DNA of 64,000 nt from Dorea sp. D27 (GTDB lineage Bacteria; Bacillota; Clostridia; Lachnospirales; Lachnospiraceae), in NCBI RefSeq assembly GCF_001185345.1, contig NZ_KQ236743.1, positions 1,079,263-1,143,262 on the forward strand, given 5' to 3'. Below are positions 45,115 through 54,540 of this stretch, one piece after another (position 1 is the first letter of the stretch; each line of letters opens with the position of its first letter). A model generated the notes under the pieces. The model saw only the letters and a list, made by a program, of their open reading frames with translations. It was not told the DNA's origin and did not search any database. The translations under genes were made by a program, and so were the position numbers.

Positions 45115-46089
45115 TTATTCTTCCGGCTTTTCAGTCGTGAATAACGCGTTAACAAATGCATCTGCATCAAATTTCTGCAAATCTTCTATCGTCTCTCCCA
45201 CACCGATATATTTGACCGGTATTCCAAGCTCTGCCTGGATAGCTACCGCGATTCCTCCCTTTGCGGTCCCGTCCATCTTCGTCAGGATAATTCCCGTGAT
45301 GTCGGCGACTTCATTAAACTCTCTGGCCTGCATGAGAGCATTCTGTCCGGTCGTTGCATCGAGCACGACCAGCGTCTCTCTGTATGCACCGGGGAATTCC
45401 CGATCAATAATACGGTTCATCTTCTTCAGCTCTTCCATGAGGTTCTTCTTATTGTGGAGCCTGCCCGCCGTATCGCACAGGAGCACATCTGCGTGACGGG
45501 CTTTTGCCGCTGCCACCGCGTCATATACGACAGAAGCCGGATCTGAGCCCTCCTGCCCGCCAATCAGTTCCGCCTGCGCCCGGTCTGCCCATTCCTTCAG
45601 CTGCTCCCCCGCAGCCGCGCGGAACGTATCCGCCGCCGCAAGTACCACTTTTTTATGTCGGCTTCTGAGCTTTCCTGCAAGTTTTCCGATTGTCGTCGTC
45701 TTTCCGACGCCGTTTACACCGATGACCATCACGACAGAAGTCTTATCTTCAAATTCATAAGCTGTCTCTCCGATATCCATCTGCTCCTTGATGCTGTCAA
45801 TGAGGAGCCGGCGGCATTCGGAAGGCTCTTTAATATGCATGGCCCTGACCTTTTCTCTCAGGTCTTCCAGTATGCCGTCAGTTGCCTGAACCCCAAGATC
45901 GCCCATTATGAGCACTTCTTCCAGCTCCTCATAAAATGCTTCATCAATCTTGGAAAATCCACTGAAAATGCTGTCCATGCCTGAGATGATGTTATCTCTC
46001 GTCTTCGTCAGGCCTGATACGAGCCGGCTGAAAAAGCCTTTTTTCTCTTCAGATTCCTTCATTTCTTCTATAATTACTTCCTCGGACAT
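45115..46089 (-). CDS. ftsY: Signal recognition particle receptor FtsY
   Basis: 324 residues. A short acidic N-terminus (EEVIIEEMKESEEKKGFFSRL) precedes the N domain and the GTPase domain. GTPase motifs are GVNGVGKTTTIGKLAG, DTFRAAAGEQL, DTAGRLHNKKNLMEEL and TKMDGTAKGG. FtsY docks SRP-bound ribosomes at the membrane translocon. It starts 8 bp after smc, the conserved rnc-smc-ftsY order. An ffh gene is not in the window. Confidence 0.97.
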   Translation of the reverse strand: MSEEVIIEEMKESEEKKGFFSRLVSGLTKTRDNIISGMDSIFSGFSKIDEAFYEELEEVLIMGDLGVQATDGILEDLREKVRAMHIKEPSECRRLLIDSIKEQMDIGETAYEFEDKTSVVMVIGVNGVGKTTTIGKLAGKLRSRHKKVVLAAADTFRAAAGEQLKEWADRAQAELIGGQEGSDPASVVYDAVAAAKARHADVLLCDTAGRLHNKKNLMEELKKMNRIIDREFPGAYRETLVVLDATTGQNALMQAREFNEVADITGIILTKMDGTAKGGIAVAIQAELGIPVKYIGVGETIEDLQKFDADAFVNALFTTEKPEE

Positions 46090-46097
46090 AAACCCTC

Positions 46098-49000
46098 CTA
46101 TTTATCCAGCTGTTCTTCCAGAAGGCTTACGGATACCATCGTCGATATACCTTTTTCCTGCATCGTAATTCCGTAAAGCCTGTCTGCCGCTGTCATCGTT
46201 CCTCTTCTATGCGTGATAACTATAAACTGTGTATTCTTCGTCAGTTTATGCAGATATTTTGCAAATCTTACGACATTGCTGTCATCGAGAGCCGCCTCAA
46301 TCTCATCCAGAAGGCAGAATGGCGACGGCTTCAGGTTCTGTATGGCAAATAGCAGGGCAATTGCAGTGAGCGCCTTCTCACCACCTGACAGCTGCATCAT
46401 ATTCTGCAGCTTCTTCCCCGGCGGCTGAGCGATGATCCGGATTCCAGCTTCCAGGATATCCTCATCCTCCATCAGCTCAAGGGTTCCTTTCCCTCCGCCA
46501 AACAATTCCTTGAACACATGGTCAAATTCTACCGATATCAGGTCAAACTGCTCCCTGAACTGCCTGCGCATGGCCTCGTCAAGTTCCTCTATAATCTGTA
46601 AGAGCGTAGCTTCTGCCTCGACGAGGTCATCATGCTGGTTTTTCAGGAACTCATATCTCTCCGACAGATTCTTATAATCCTCGATGGCATTGACATTGAC
46701 GTCGCCTAGTCCCTTGATTTCACTCTTCAGCACCTGTATCTGCTTTTTCATCATTGCAAGGTCGGTAAGCGTCTCATCTCTTATCTCCTGCGCGTGGTTG
46801 TATGTGACCTCGTATTCTTCCCACATATAGTTCATCTGCTTTTCAGAAGCTTCTTCATAACTTTCCTTCTGGCTCTCAAGACGGAATATTTCCTTATCCA
46901 GCTCTGACATATGGCTGGACAGGTCTTCCCTTTTCTGGAGGAATACTTTATGCTTCTTGTTCAAGTCTTCCCGCTCCTGCTTGAACCTCTCAATTTCCTG
47001 CTGGATTTCGACGAACAGCTCTTTTGAATTCAGTATGGTGCCCTTTAGATCTTCAATCTGTTCCTGCTTTTCTTCTATTTCCCTGGAAGTGCCGCCTTTA
47101 TTAGCCTCTAGCTCGCTCAGCTCTTCCTGGAACTTGGCGATCTCGTCCTGGATACGTCCGGTATTCTCAAGCAGGAATGCGTGTTTCTGCTCAAGTCCCG
47201 CATAAGCCAGATGAATCTCTTCCGCGGCTTTCTGCTTCCGGCTCTCCTCTTCCCGCACGCCTTCCAGCGTCTTCTGCTCTTCCTCTATCCTGTCTGTGAG
47301 CTCTTTTTCTAGACTCTCCGAAGTATCAAGCTCTACATTGATGGACTCCTGATTGTCGATGATATCCGTTATCTGCCCATCCAGTTCCTCGGCTTCCTTT
47401 GTCAGGGCGGATGCAGAATTTCTGGCGGAACGGATTCTAGCCTCCGCCTGGTCTACATTCATCTTCGCCGTATTCTGGATGACATATGCTTTCTGCAGCC
47501 TGCTTTTCAGTTCTTCCAGCCTGTCATAATACCCGGAGCGCTCCTGCCGCAGCGCATCGGAGGATGCCTCCAGCTCGTCCATCTCTTTCTTGAGCTGTCG
47601 GACCGTCTTTTCAAATTCTTCTATCTCACGGCGCCTGCTCAGCAGATTGCTTGAGTTCTTGAAGGCGCCGCCGGTCATGGAGCCCCCCGGATTGATCAGC
47701 TCTCCTTCCAGCGTTACGATACGGATAGACTGCCTGTACTTGCGTGCGATGGCTATGCCGTGGTCGATGTGGTCCACGACGAGCGTTCGCCCAAGAAGAT
47801 ACTCTGCCAGCCCTTGGAACCGTTCCTCTGTCATGACGAGCTTATCCGCCGTACCGATCACGCCGGGTTCTTTCAATGCCTCCTGCCTGTAGATTCCACC
47901 GTTGGCCTTGATACTTGTGAGCGGAAGGAAGGTCGCCCGCCCGAACTTGTTCTGTTTCAGGTACTGGATCATGCGTTTCGCCGTGTCCTCATCTGCGGTG
48001 ACAATGTTCTGTATGCTGCCGCCAAGCGCAGTCTCTACGGCAATCTCATATTCCTTGCCGACTTTGATGATGTCCGCCACCACACCGAGAAGCCCTTTTT
48101 CCTTTTCCCTGTTGTCCATCACCTTCCGGATGCTGTTGCCGTAGCCGTCATACCGTTCCGTGATATTCTTTAGAGACTCCAGCCTGGACTGCTCCCTGTG
48201 GTATGCGGTCTGTCCGATTCGGAACTGCTCGGTCTGTCCCGCAAGCTTATCCTGAAGCTCCTTAATCTTGTCGTCGTATGAACTGCTCTCTTCGGTCAGC
48301 TCGATAATCTGGCCCGAAATCTCCTCAAGCTCTTTTTGGAACCCCTCCAGATGCACTTCTTGTTCGGATGCCTCTTTCACAGACTCTGCAGCCTGTTCGG
48401 TCATCTGGCTTTTTCTCACCTGTATCTGCTCCAGCATCGTATCATAACGCTGAATCTTGGCCTTGGTGGAAGCTCTGTTGTTGAGCAGTTCGATGATGTC
48501 CTTCTTATTGCTTTCTATAGACGCCGTCAGCGTAGCGATCTTCGTCTCCACTTCAATGAGCTGTGCTCTGGCGTCACGTTCCAGCCTTCCTTTTTCATCC
48601 AGTTCCATCTGGATGCTCTCCTGCTCTTTCACAAGCTCTGAAAGCTGCTGTTCCCTCTCCGCAATCTCACTCTCAATCGTCTTGGCCCGCTGGTCATAGT
48701 GTTCATCATTCATATGCGCGCTGTGGATCTGTTCCTTCAATAGTGCTATCTGGTTCTCAAGCTGCTGTTTCAGCATATTTGTCTCATTCAGCTGGCTTTT
48801 TGCCTTTTCAATCGATGCGTCGATACTGTCTACCTGTTCTTCCACCGATTCATACTCTGCCTTCATTTCCGCATAACGGCCGCCGGCCTCGTCAAGCTCT
48901 GTACGCGCGTTTTCAAGCTTGCCGTCTATCCCTTTTATCTGCTCGCTTAGCCGTCTCGTCTCCAGCAGAAACATATTGATGTCATACTTCTTCAGCTCTT

Positions 49001-49658
49001 CCTTCTTCTTCAGGTATTCTCTTGCCTTTTCCGCCTGCTTCTCCAGCGGTCCCACCTGCTTCTCCAGCTCTGACAGTATGTCATTGACCCTGAGAAGATT
49101 CTGCCTTTCCTCTTCCAGCTTCTTCACGGACATATTCTTGCGCCGCTTGAACTTCACGATGCCAGCCGCCTCGTCGAACAATTCCCGGCGTTCCTCCGGC
49201 TTGCCGCTCAATATCTTATCTATCTGTCCCTGTCCGATGATCGAATATCCTTCCTTCCCGATCCCGGTATCGTAGAACAGCTCGTTGACATCCTTAAGAC
49301 GGCAGGCGCCGCCGTTGATCAGATACTCACTCTCTCCTGAACGGTAGAGCTTTCTGGCCACCGTCACTTCCTCGTAGTCTATCGGCAGATGGTGGTCGGA
49401 ATTGTCCAGAGTGATAGCCACAGATGCATAGCTCAGGGGCTTCCGGTTTTCTGTGCCTGAGAAGATGACGTCCTGCATGCTGCCTCCGCGCAGCTGCTTG
49501 ACCCTCTGTTCGCCGAGTACCCACCGGACCGCATCCGCGACGTTGCTTTTCCCGCTCCCGTTCGGCCCTACGATGGCTGTTATGCCGTTGTGGAAATCAA
49601 ATTTTATCTTATGTGCAAATGACTTGAATCCCTGCACTTCTATGCTCTTTAAATACAT
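46098..49658 (-). CDS. smc: Chromosome segregation protein SMC
   Basis: 1186 residues, full length. Head: Walker A GPNGSGKSNVADAVRWV (about 31-47); C-terminal signature QLSGGEKALTAIALLFAI and Walker B PFCLLDEIEAALDD. Two long coiled coils (about 165-500 and 665-1010) flank the hinge (about 510-650, with GNSIRKVMDN and PGGSMTGGAF). It acts as the ATP-driven condensin core with ScpA and ScpB, which are not in the window. It lies 7 bp after rnc. Confidence 0.97.
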   Translation of the reverse strand: MYLKSIEVQGFKSFAHKIKFDFHNGITAIVGPNGSGKSNVADAVRWVLGEQRVKQLRGGSMQDVIFSGTENRKPLSYASVAITLDNSDHHLPIDYEEVTVARKLYRSGESEYLINGGACRLKDVNELFYDTGIGKEGYSIIGQGQIDKILSGKPEERRELFDEAAGIVKFKRRKNMSVKKLEEERQNLLRVNDILSELEKQVGPLEKQAEKAREYLKKKEELKKYDINMFLLETRRLSEQIKGIDGKLENARTELDEAGGRYAEMKAEYESVEEQVDSIDASIEKAKSQLNETNMLKQQLENQIALLKEQIHSAHMNDEHYDQRAKTIESEIAEREQQLSELVKEQESIQMELDEKGRLERDARAQLIEVETKIATLTASIESNKKDIIELLNNRASTKAKIQRYDTMLEQIQVRKSQMTEQAAESVKEASEQEVHLEGFQKELEEISGQIIELTEESSSYDDKIKELQDKLAGQTEQFRIGQTAYHREQSRLESLKNITERYDGYGNSIRKVMDNREKEKGLLGVVADIIKVGKEYEIAVETALGGSIQNIVTADEDTAKRMIQYLKQNKFGRATFLPLTSIKANGGIYRQEALKEPGVIGTADKLVMTEERFQGLAEYLLGRTLVVDHIDHGIAIARKYRQSIRIVTLEGELINPGGSMTGGAFKNSSNLLSRRREIEEFEKTVRQLKKEMDELEASSDALRQERSGYYDRLEELKSRLQKAYVIQNTAKMNVDQAEARIRSARNSASALTKEAEELDGQITDIIDNQESINVELDTSESLEKELTDRIEEEQKTLEGVREEESRKQKAAEEIHLAYAGLEQKHAFLLENTGRIQDEIAKFQEELSELEANKGGTSREIEEKQEQIEDLKGTILNSKELFVEIQQEIERFKQEREDLNKKHKVFLQKREDLSSHMSELDKEIFRLESQKESYEEASEKQMNYMWEEYEVTYNHAQEIRDETLTDLAMMKKQIQVLKSEIKGLGDVNVNAIEDYKNLSERYEFLKNQHDDLVEAEATLLQIIEELDEAMRRQFREQFDLISVEFDHVFKELFGGGKGTLELMEDEDILEAGIRIIAQPPGKKLQNMMQLSGGEKALTAIALLFAIQNLKPSPFCLLDEIEAALDDSNVVRFAKYLHKLTKNTQFIVITHRRGTMTAADRLYGITMQEKGISTMVSVSLLEEQLDK

Positions 49659-49665
49659 ACTCCAC

Positions 49666-50361
49666 CTACTTTATGTTCTTCTCGTGCAGCTTCAGAATGC
49701 TTTGATAGGCAGCTTCCTGCTCGGCTGCCTTCTTCGTCCGTCCACGTCCTGTACCGTACGCTTCCTCTCCAATGTGCACGGATACAAGAAAAGATTTGTC
49801 GTGGTCAGGCCCCTCTTCCCCAATAAGATGATAGGTTATCACATCTTTAAAGTTGGCCTGTACGATCTCCTGCAGGATAGTCTTGCTATCAAAAAAGAGT
49901 TTCTTATTCTCCAGGTCCCTCAGAATAAACCGTTCGATAAACTCTTTCGCATTAGCAAAACCACCATCGATATATATAGCTCCAATCAGCGCTTCCATCG
50001 CGTCAGACGTGATAGACTCTCTCTTACGTCCTCCCGTCGCATCCTCGCCCTTTCCCAGCAGGAGAAAATCTCCAATCTGTATCTCTCTGGCGCAGAACGC
50101 CAGCGCAGGTTCACACACCATTCCGGCTCTCGTCTTGGTCAGTTCCCCTTCCGGCATCTTCGTGTGTTCATAGAACAAGAACTCGCTGGATACGAGTTCC
50201 AGCACCGCATCACCGAGGAATTCGAGCCGTTCGTTACACTCATACTTGTGCAGATGCTGTTCATTGGCATATGAACTATGCATCATGGCCTTTTTCAGCA
50301 GGCCGAAATCCTTAAAAGTGTAGCCGATTCTTTTTTCCAGTTGCCTCAGATCCTGATTCAT
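49666..50361 (-). CDS. rnc: Ribonuclease III
   Basis: 231 residues. The catalytic signature is NERLEFLGDAVLELVSSEFLF (about 42-62), with DAMEALIGAIYIDGG providing the second acidic pair. A C-terminal double-stranded-RNA-binding domain (about 160-228) ends GRGRTKKAAEQEAAYQSIL. It processes rRNA precursors and structured mRNA. It is preceded directly by the acpP terminator hairpin, so it must rely on read-through or on a promoter not seen in the 59-bp gap. Confidence 0.96.
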   Translation of the reverse strand: MNQDLRQLEKRIGYTFKDFGLLKKAMMHSSYANEQHLHKYECNERLEFLGDAVLELVSSEFLFYEHTKMPEGELTKTRAGMVCEPALAFCAREIQIGDFLLLGKGEDATGGRKRESITSDAMEALIGAIYIDGGFANAKEFIERFILRDLENKKLFFDSKTILQEIVQANFKDVITYHLIGEEGPDHDKSFLVSVHIGEEAYGTGRGRTKKAAEQEAAYQSILKLHEKNIK

Positions 50362-50379
50362 ATAGCTGCTCTCCTCATA

Positions 50380-50411
50380 ATGCGAAAAAGCCCTACCGGG
50401 CTTTTTCGCAT
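50380..50411 (-). terminator. Terminator between acpP and rnc
   Basis: Perfect 14-bp arms (ATGCGAAAAAGCCC, 50380-50393, and complement, 50398-50411) with a TACC loop on the plus strand. The T run lies inside the 3' arm on the minus strand. It starts 9 bp past the acpP stop and 18 bp before the rnc start. Confidence 0.7.
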
Positions 50412-50420
50412 CTTATATGC

Positions 50421-50654
50421 CTAGTTATTTGTCGCGTTTTTAATCTGTTCCACCGCATCGCCTACGGATACAATCTTCTCCGCATCATCATTATCGATTT
50501 CGATATCAAAGGTCTCTTCTATTCCCATAATTATCTGGAAAATATCTAAGGAATCAGCCCCCAAATCATCCACAAAAGTCGTCTCCATTGTAATGTCCCC
50601 TGCCTCAACATTCAATACATCTGCAATGATTTCCTGTAACTTTTCAAATTCCAT
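50421..50654 (-). CDS. acpP: Acyl carrier protein
   Basis: 77 residues, acidic. The phosphopantetheine Ser lies in DDLGADSLDIFQIIMGIEETFDIEI (about residue 37), the standard motif apart from Ile-Phe where Thr-Val/Val-Glu often stand. It carries acyl chains in fatty-acid and phospholipid synthesis. It follows plsX by 35 bp, the common plsX-acpP pairing, and is behind GAAAGGAAG. Confidence 0.96.
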   Translation of the reverse strand: MEFEKLQEIIADVLNVEAGDITMETTFVDDLGADSLDIFQIIMGIEETFDIEIDNDDAEKIVSVGDAVEQIKNATNN

Positions 50655-50689
50655 ACCATTTCTTCCTTTCTTATTCCATAGAGTAGTCT

Positions 50690-51712
50690 TTATTCAGCGG
50701 ATGCAGCATCCGTTTGAATACAATTTTTAATCTTTTCATTAATTCTCTGCCGCTTAAATGTAACACACTGTATTAATGTATTCGTGACTTCCTTGGACTT
50801 TGAACTTCCGTGTGTCTTTACCACCAGCCCGTTCAGGCCAAGCAGCGGCGCTCCGCCGTGCTCGCTTGCATCAAACGCCTTAAGCGTCTCCTTTAAGGCC
50901 GGCTTTACGAGCAGTGCCCCGATTTTGCTTCTCAGGCTTGTCATCATTCCTGCTTTCACTTTTTTGATCAGGACATCTCCCACCCCTTCATAAAGCTTAA
51001 GTATGATATTTCCCGCAAAAGCCTCGCACACGATGACGTCTGCCGCCCCGTGAGGGATATCCCTCGCTTCGACGCTGCCGATAAAATGAATGCCTTTTGT
51101 CTCTTTCAGCAGAGGGAACGTCTCTTTGACAAGCGCGTTGCCCTTCTCTTCTTCCGCTCCGATATTGACTATCCCGACCCTGGGACGTTCCACACCTAAT
51201 ATACTCTCCATATATATGGATCCCATCTTAGCAAACTGTACGAGATGTGATGGCCTGGCATCCACATTGGCGCCACAGTCTATCAGAAGGGAAACCCCTG
51301 TTTTCGTCGGGATGAGCGGCGCAAGCGGCGGCCTCTCTACTCCCTTGATTCTTCCTACGAGCGTCTGTCCCCCGACGAGGATGGCGCCCGAACTTCCCGC
51401 TGACACGAAAGCGTCTGCCTCACCCGCTTTTACCATCTTCATGCCGACAACGATGGAAGAGTCCTTTTTTCTACGTATGGCGTTGACCGGGGGTTCTGCC
51501 GTCTCTATCACCTCTGTGGCATTCACAATTTCAATCTGGTCTCTGTCGTAAATACAGCCATCCAGCTCCTTTTGGATGGCCTCTTCCTTACCGACGAGAT
51601 AAACTTTGATGCTTTTCTCTCTGGCAACGGCATCTACAGCACCCTTGACCATCTCGCCCGGGGCATTGTCACCGCCCATGGCATCCAGCGCTACTCTTGT
51701 AATTTCTGTCAT
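50690..51712 (-). CDS. plsX: Phosphate acyltransferase PlsX
   Basis: 340 residues. It begins RVALDAMGGDNAP and keeps AGSSGAILVGG, DCGANVDARPSHLVQFA, NIGAEEEKGNALVKETFPLL and CEAFAGNIILKLYEG. The enzyme makes acyl-phosphate from acyl-ACP for PlsY. In most Firmicutes rpmF lies directly upstream; here the kdp cluster separates them. Two CTACTAG repeats 15 bp apart (51731 and 51746) lie in its leader. No FapR box was recognised. Confidence 0.96.
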   Translation of the reverse strand: MTEITRVALDAMGGDNAPGEMVKGAVDAVAREKSIKVYLVGKEEAIQKELDGCIYDRDQIEIVNATEVIETAEPPVNAIRRKKDSSIVVGMKMVKAGEADAFVSAGSSGAILVGGQTLVGRIKGVERPPLAPLIPTKTGVSLLIDCGANVDARPSHLVQFAKMGSIYMESILGVERPRVGIVNIGAEEEKGNALVKETFPLLKETKGIHFIGSVEARDIPHGAADVIVCEAFAGNIILKLYEGVGDVLIKKVKAGMMTSLRSKIGALLVKPALKETLKAFDASEHGGAPLLGLNGLVVKTHGSSKSKEVTNTLIQCVTFKRQRINEKIKNCIQTDAASAE

Positions 51713-51771
51713 TCTTTCTTCCTCCCAGCACTACTAGGATTAATTCTACTAGACATCCCTCTAAAAATCAA

Positions 51772-53814
51772 TCATTTTGTGAAAGAATTACGCGCCATAT
51801 CTTCCATCTTCTGAATCCTTGCAAATACGAGTGCCGCCTCCCCGAGCATTGCACATATCAAATCATATTCGAAAGTACCAATTTCCCTTCTTTCCTCCAG
51901 TATCATCCCTATAACGGCCGACACGTTGTCGCTGTCCATGACCGGGAGATAGATGGCCTTCGCGCTCGGAAGCGTATGTGTCGTACATCCGGCCCGGTGG
52001 CCGTTTTCAAACACCCAGGCAGCTACCGCGCGTTCCTCTTTAGAAGTATAGTCTTGAATCAGCCTTTCCCTGCATTGGCAGCCAATTCCACTTCTCAAGT
52101 AGACAGAAGGCTCCTGTATCTGTCCGTCGTTCTTCATATACACGATGACAGTAAAGTTCATAAGCTTCTGTATCTGCGATGCCAGCTCATCGCCAATCTC
52201 TTTTCGGTTTTTTACACGTCTTAGCTTCTTGCTGTTCATGAGCAGTATCTCCGTGCGGTATGCGCGCTTGGCATTTTCCTCATTCTGCTTCTGTATCTTC
52301 GACATGTTCCACGAAGTCAGGAGGCTCACCGCGAACATCATGGCAAAAGTCAGGGGATAGCCCTTGTCATATGCATGCAGGCTATAGAACGGCATGGTGA
52401 AAAAATAATTAAAAAGCAGTACGCTTAATACAGATGCGAGCACCGAACATACATAGCCCTGTGTATGGATGGCGGTCAGCATGACGCCTAACAGATATGC
52501 CATAATTATGTTGGCCTCTGTCAGCTGCAGACGGCTGAGAACGAGCCCTGCCGAGGTGCTGGCCGCCATCATGGTTCCCATGATTATTAAGTCGGAACCC
52601 TTTACCTTCTTAAACCCTTTTCCCATACCCGCAGCGAAAGAAATCTTCTGTCCGATGCCGCTTTGAAGATCCGGTATGATATAGACATCCAGCGACGGAG
52701 CATATTGATTCAGACTCTCGACGAGGGTCTTCCTCGTCTGTCCGAACAGAATTCTGTGTGCGGTCCTGCCCATGACAATCTTCGTCACATTGCTGACCTT
52801 AGCGTATTGTGCTATCTGTCTCGCCACATCTTCACCGTTTACCGTAACGATCTTCGCTCCAAGCGTCCTTGCAAGACGTATGTTATCGTCTCTTCGCTTT
52901 TTTACTCTATCATCTGCATTCTGAAGGCTTCTCGTCTCTACGTACAGAGCGGTAAATTGTGCGTGGAACGCATAGGCGAGGCGTGCCGCCGCTCGGATTA
53001 CTTTTGCGTTGGACGGCGCGGGAGATATACAGGTCATCACATGTTCACCGGCAGTAGAGATTTCACTGCCCCCGAGACGTTTTTTCTCTTCCTCCGCGAG
53101 ATGGTTCACCCTGTCCGCCATCCGCCGCAGTGCTGTCTCGCGCAGTGCTGCAAGCTTATCCCTCGTAAAGAAATTCTGGAGCGCCCGCTGGGCCTGTATG
53201 CCCTGATATATTTTGCCCGACTTCATGCGCTGGATGAGTTCTTCTGGTTCAATATCCACCAGTTTTACCTGCTCCGCCTTGTCAAAAATACTGTCCGGTA
53301 TCCTCTCTTTCATCTGTATCGAAGTAATGCCTGCAATATTGTCGTTAAGGCTTTCCAAATGCTGGATATTGACCGTCGTATATACATTGATTCCGTGCTC
53401 CAGCAGTTCTTCGATATCCTGGTATCTTTTCTGATGACGGCAGCCCGGAGCATTCGTATGGGCCAGCTCGTCAACGAGAAGGACTTTCGGCCTGCGCTTG
53501 AGGGCCGCGTCCAAGTCAAACTCCCGTATCTTTACTCCTTTGTAATCCACCATCAGAAAAGAAATCTGTTCCATCCCTTCCAGCAGGGCGGCAGTCTCCG
53601 GACGGGCGTGAGGCTCTACGTAACCTGCCACTACGTCAACATGGCTGTGCTGAAGTTCCCTGGCGGCCTCCAGCATCTCATATGTCTTGCCGGTTCCGGC
53701 CGCATAACCGAGAAATATCTTAAGCATGCCGAATGTTTTCTGATGTACCTTCTCTTCTTCCGCCTGAATCTTTTCAAGCATTTCTTTTGAACTTGGCCTT
53801 TTGTCACTATTCAT
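51772..53814 (-). CDS. KdpD-like sensor lacking the histidine-kinase domain
   Basis: 680 residues from ATG 53814, 7 bp after GGAG. The N-terminal KdpD domain has Walker A GYAAGTGKT and VDELAHTN, followed by a USP domain, four membrane segments (about 395-500) and a GAF domain (about 525-665). The protein then stops with no HisKA or HATPase remnant. In the USP domain the c-di-AMP signature reads SPA-x20-FTALY, so the second Ser of SxS is Ala. Shortened KdpD proteins are known from cyanobacteria and Alicyclobacillus. It is the last gene of the kdpFABC cluster, after a small terminator-like hairpin. Confidence 0.88.
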   Translation of the reverse strand: MNSDKRPSSKEMLEKIQAEEEKVHQKTFGMLKIFLGYAAGTGKTYEMLEAARELQHSHVDVVAGYVEPHARPETAALLEGMEQISFLMVDYKGVKIREFDLDAALKRRPKVLLVDELAHTNAPGCRHQKRYQDIEELLEHGINVYTTVNIQHLESLNDNIAGITSIQMKERIPDSIFDKAEQVKLVDIEPEELIQRMKSGKIYQGIQAQRALQNFFTRDKLAALRETALRRMADRVNHLAEEEKKRLGGSEISTAGEHVMTCISPAPSNAKVIRAAARLAYAFHAQFTALYVETRSLQNADDRVKKRRDDNIRLARTLGAKIVTVNGEDVARQIAQYAKVSNVTKIVMGRTAHRILFGQTRKTLVESLNQYAPSLDVYIIPDLQSGIGQKISFAAGMGKGFKKVKGSDLIIMGTMMAASTSAGLVLSRLQLTEANIIMAYLLGVMLTAIHTQGYVCSVLASVLSVLLFNYFFTMPFYSLHAYDKGYPLTFAMMFAVSLLTSWNMSKIQKQNEENAKRAYRTEILLMNSKKLRRVKNRKEIGDELASQIQKLMNFTVIVYMKNDGQIQEPSVYLRSGIGCQCRERLIQDYTSKEERAVAAWVFENGHRAGCTTHTLPSAKAIYLPVMDSDNVSAVIGMILEERREIGTFEYDLICAMLGEAALVFARIQKMEDMARNSFTK

Positions 53815-53837
53815 CCACATTCTCCTATTTATACGCT

Positions 53838-53874
53838 AAAAAGCTGCCGGCAGCCATTGTCAGACTGACGGCAG
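53838..53874 (-). terminator. Attenuator-like hairpin between kdpC and the short kdpD
   Basis: Arms CTGCCGGCAG (53844-53853) and CTGACGGCAG (53865-53874), one mismatch; on the minus strand it is followed by a T run (53838-53842). It could lower expression of the kinase-less sensor relative to the transporter. Confidence 0.5.
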
Positions 53875-53880
53875 TTAAGG

Positions 53881-54528
53881 TTATATTTCACCAAGCGCTT
53901 TGGCAACTTCAAGATTGCATTTCAGGACATTGACTCTCTCGTGCCCGAATATCCCGAGCGTCTTGCCGGCTGTATTGCGGTTTACGATGTCTTCAAGTTC
54001 CCTTTCGCTTAGTCCCGTGGCTTCCGAGATGGCAGGTATCTGTATCTTGGCCGATTGCGGAGTGATGTCAGGATCCATGCCAGATCCCGACGCCGTCAGG
54101 AGATCGGCCGGAATCTCTCCTTCCTTTACATCCGGATGTTTTTCCAGAAATTGTTCCACAGCATCATCTACCCTCTTCTTCAGCTCCTCATTGGAAGGTG
54201 CCAGGTTTGATCCGCCTGACCCGGGTCCCGTATATGAGCCGTCTGCTTTATCCCCCTCTGTGTACACATTATAATTAACTCCCGATACCCTGCCCTGGAA
54301 ATATCTTGCGTCATCCGAAAAGTCCTGGCCCACGATAGCGGAACCTACTGCTTTATCGGAATCTGTTGTCTTTTCCCCTTCTGCCGTCACAAGGCTTCCA
54401 TTCGCCTGGTGCGGGAAGATTGCCTGTCCAAGCCCTGTCAGCGCCGCAGGATATGCAAGTCCACAGACGATTAGCATCAGAACAGTCAGTATCACAGCAC
54501 TTTTCACATATTTCAAAAATGATTTCAT
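53881..54528 (-). CDS. kdpC: Potassium-transporting ATPase subunit KdpC
   Basis: 215 residues. One N-terminal membrane segment (about 12-32) is followed by an outside domain with LTGLGQAIFPHQANGSL, SAIVGQDFSDDARYFQGRVSGVNY, LTASGSGMDPDITPQSAKIQIP and VNRNTAGKTLGIFGHERVNVL. KdpC stabilises the KdpA-KdpB complex and is required for transport. It starts 12 bp after kdpB, behind GGAGGG. Confidence 0.95.
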   Translation of the reverse strand: MKSFLKYVKSAVILTVLMLIVCGLAYPAALTGLGQAIFPHQANGSLVTAEGEKTTDSDKAVGSAIVGQDFSDDARYFQGRVSGVNYNVYTEGDKADGSYTGPGSGGSNLAPSNEELKKRVDDAVEQFLEKHPDVKEGEIPADLLTASGSGMDPDITPQSAKIQIPAISEATGLSERELEDIVNRNTAGKTLGIFGHERVNVLKCNLEVAKALGEI

Positions 54529-54540
54529 TGTAGTTCCCTC

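Noticed and set aside
50340-50420. acpP-rnc hairpin as a riboregulatory switch.
   Set aside because: A perfect stem with an internal T run right after acpP is adequately explained as a terminator.
51731-51752. FapR operator upstream of plsX.
   Set aside because: The CTACTAG direct repeat does not fit the inverted-repeat FapR consensus, and fapR is not in the window.
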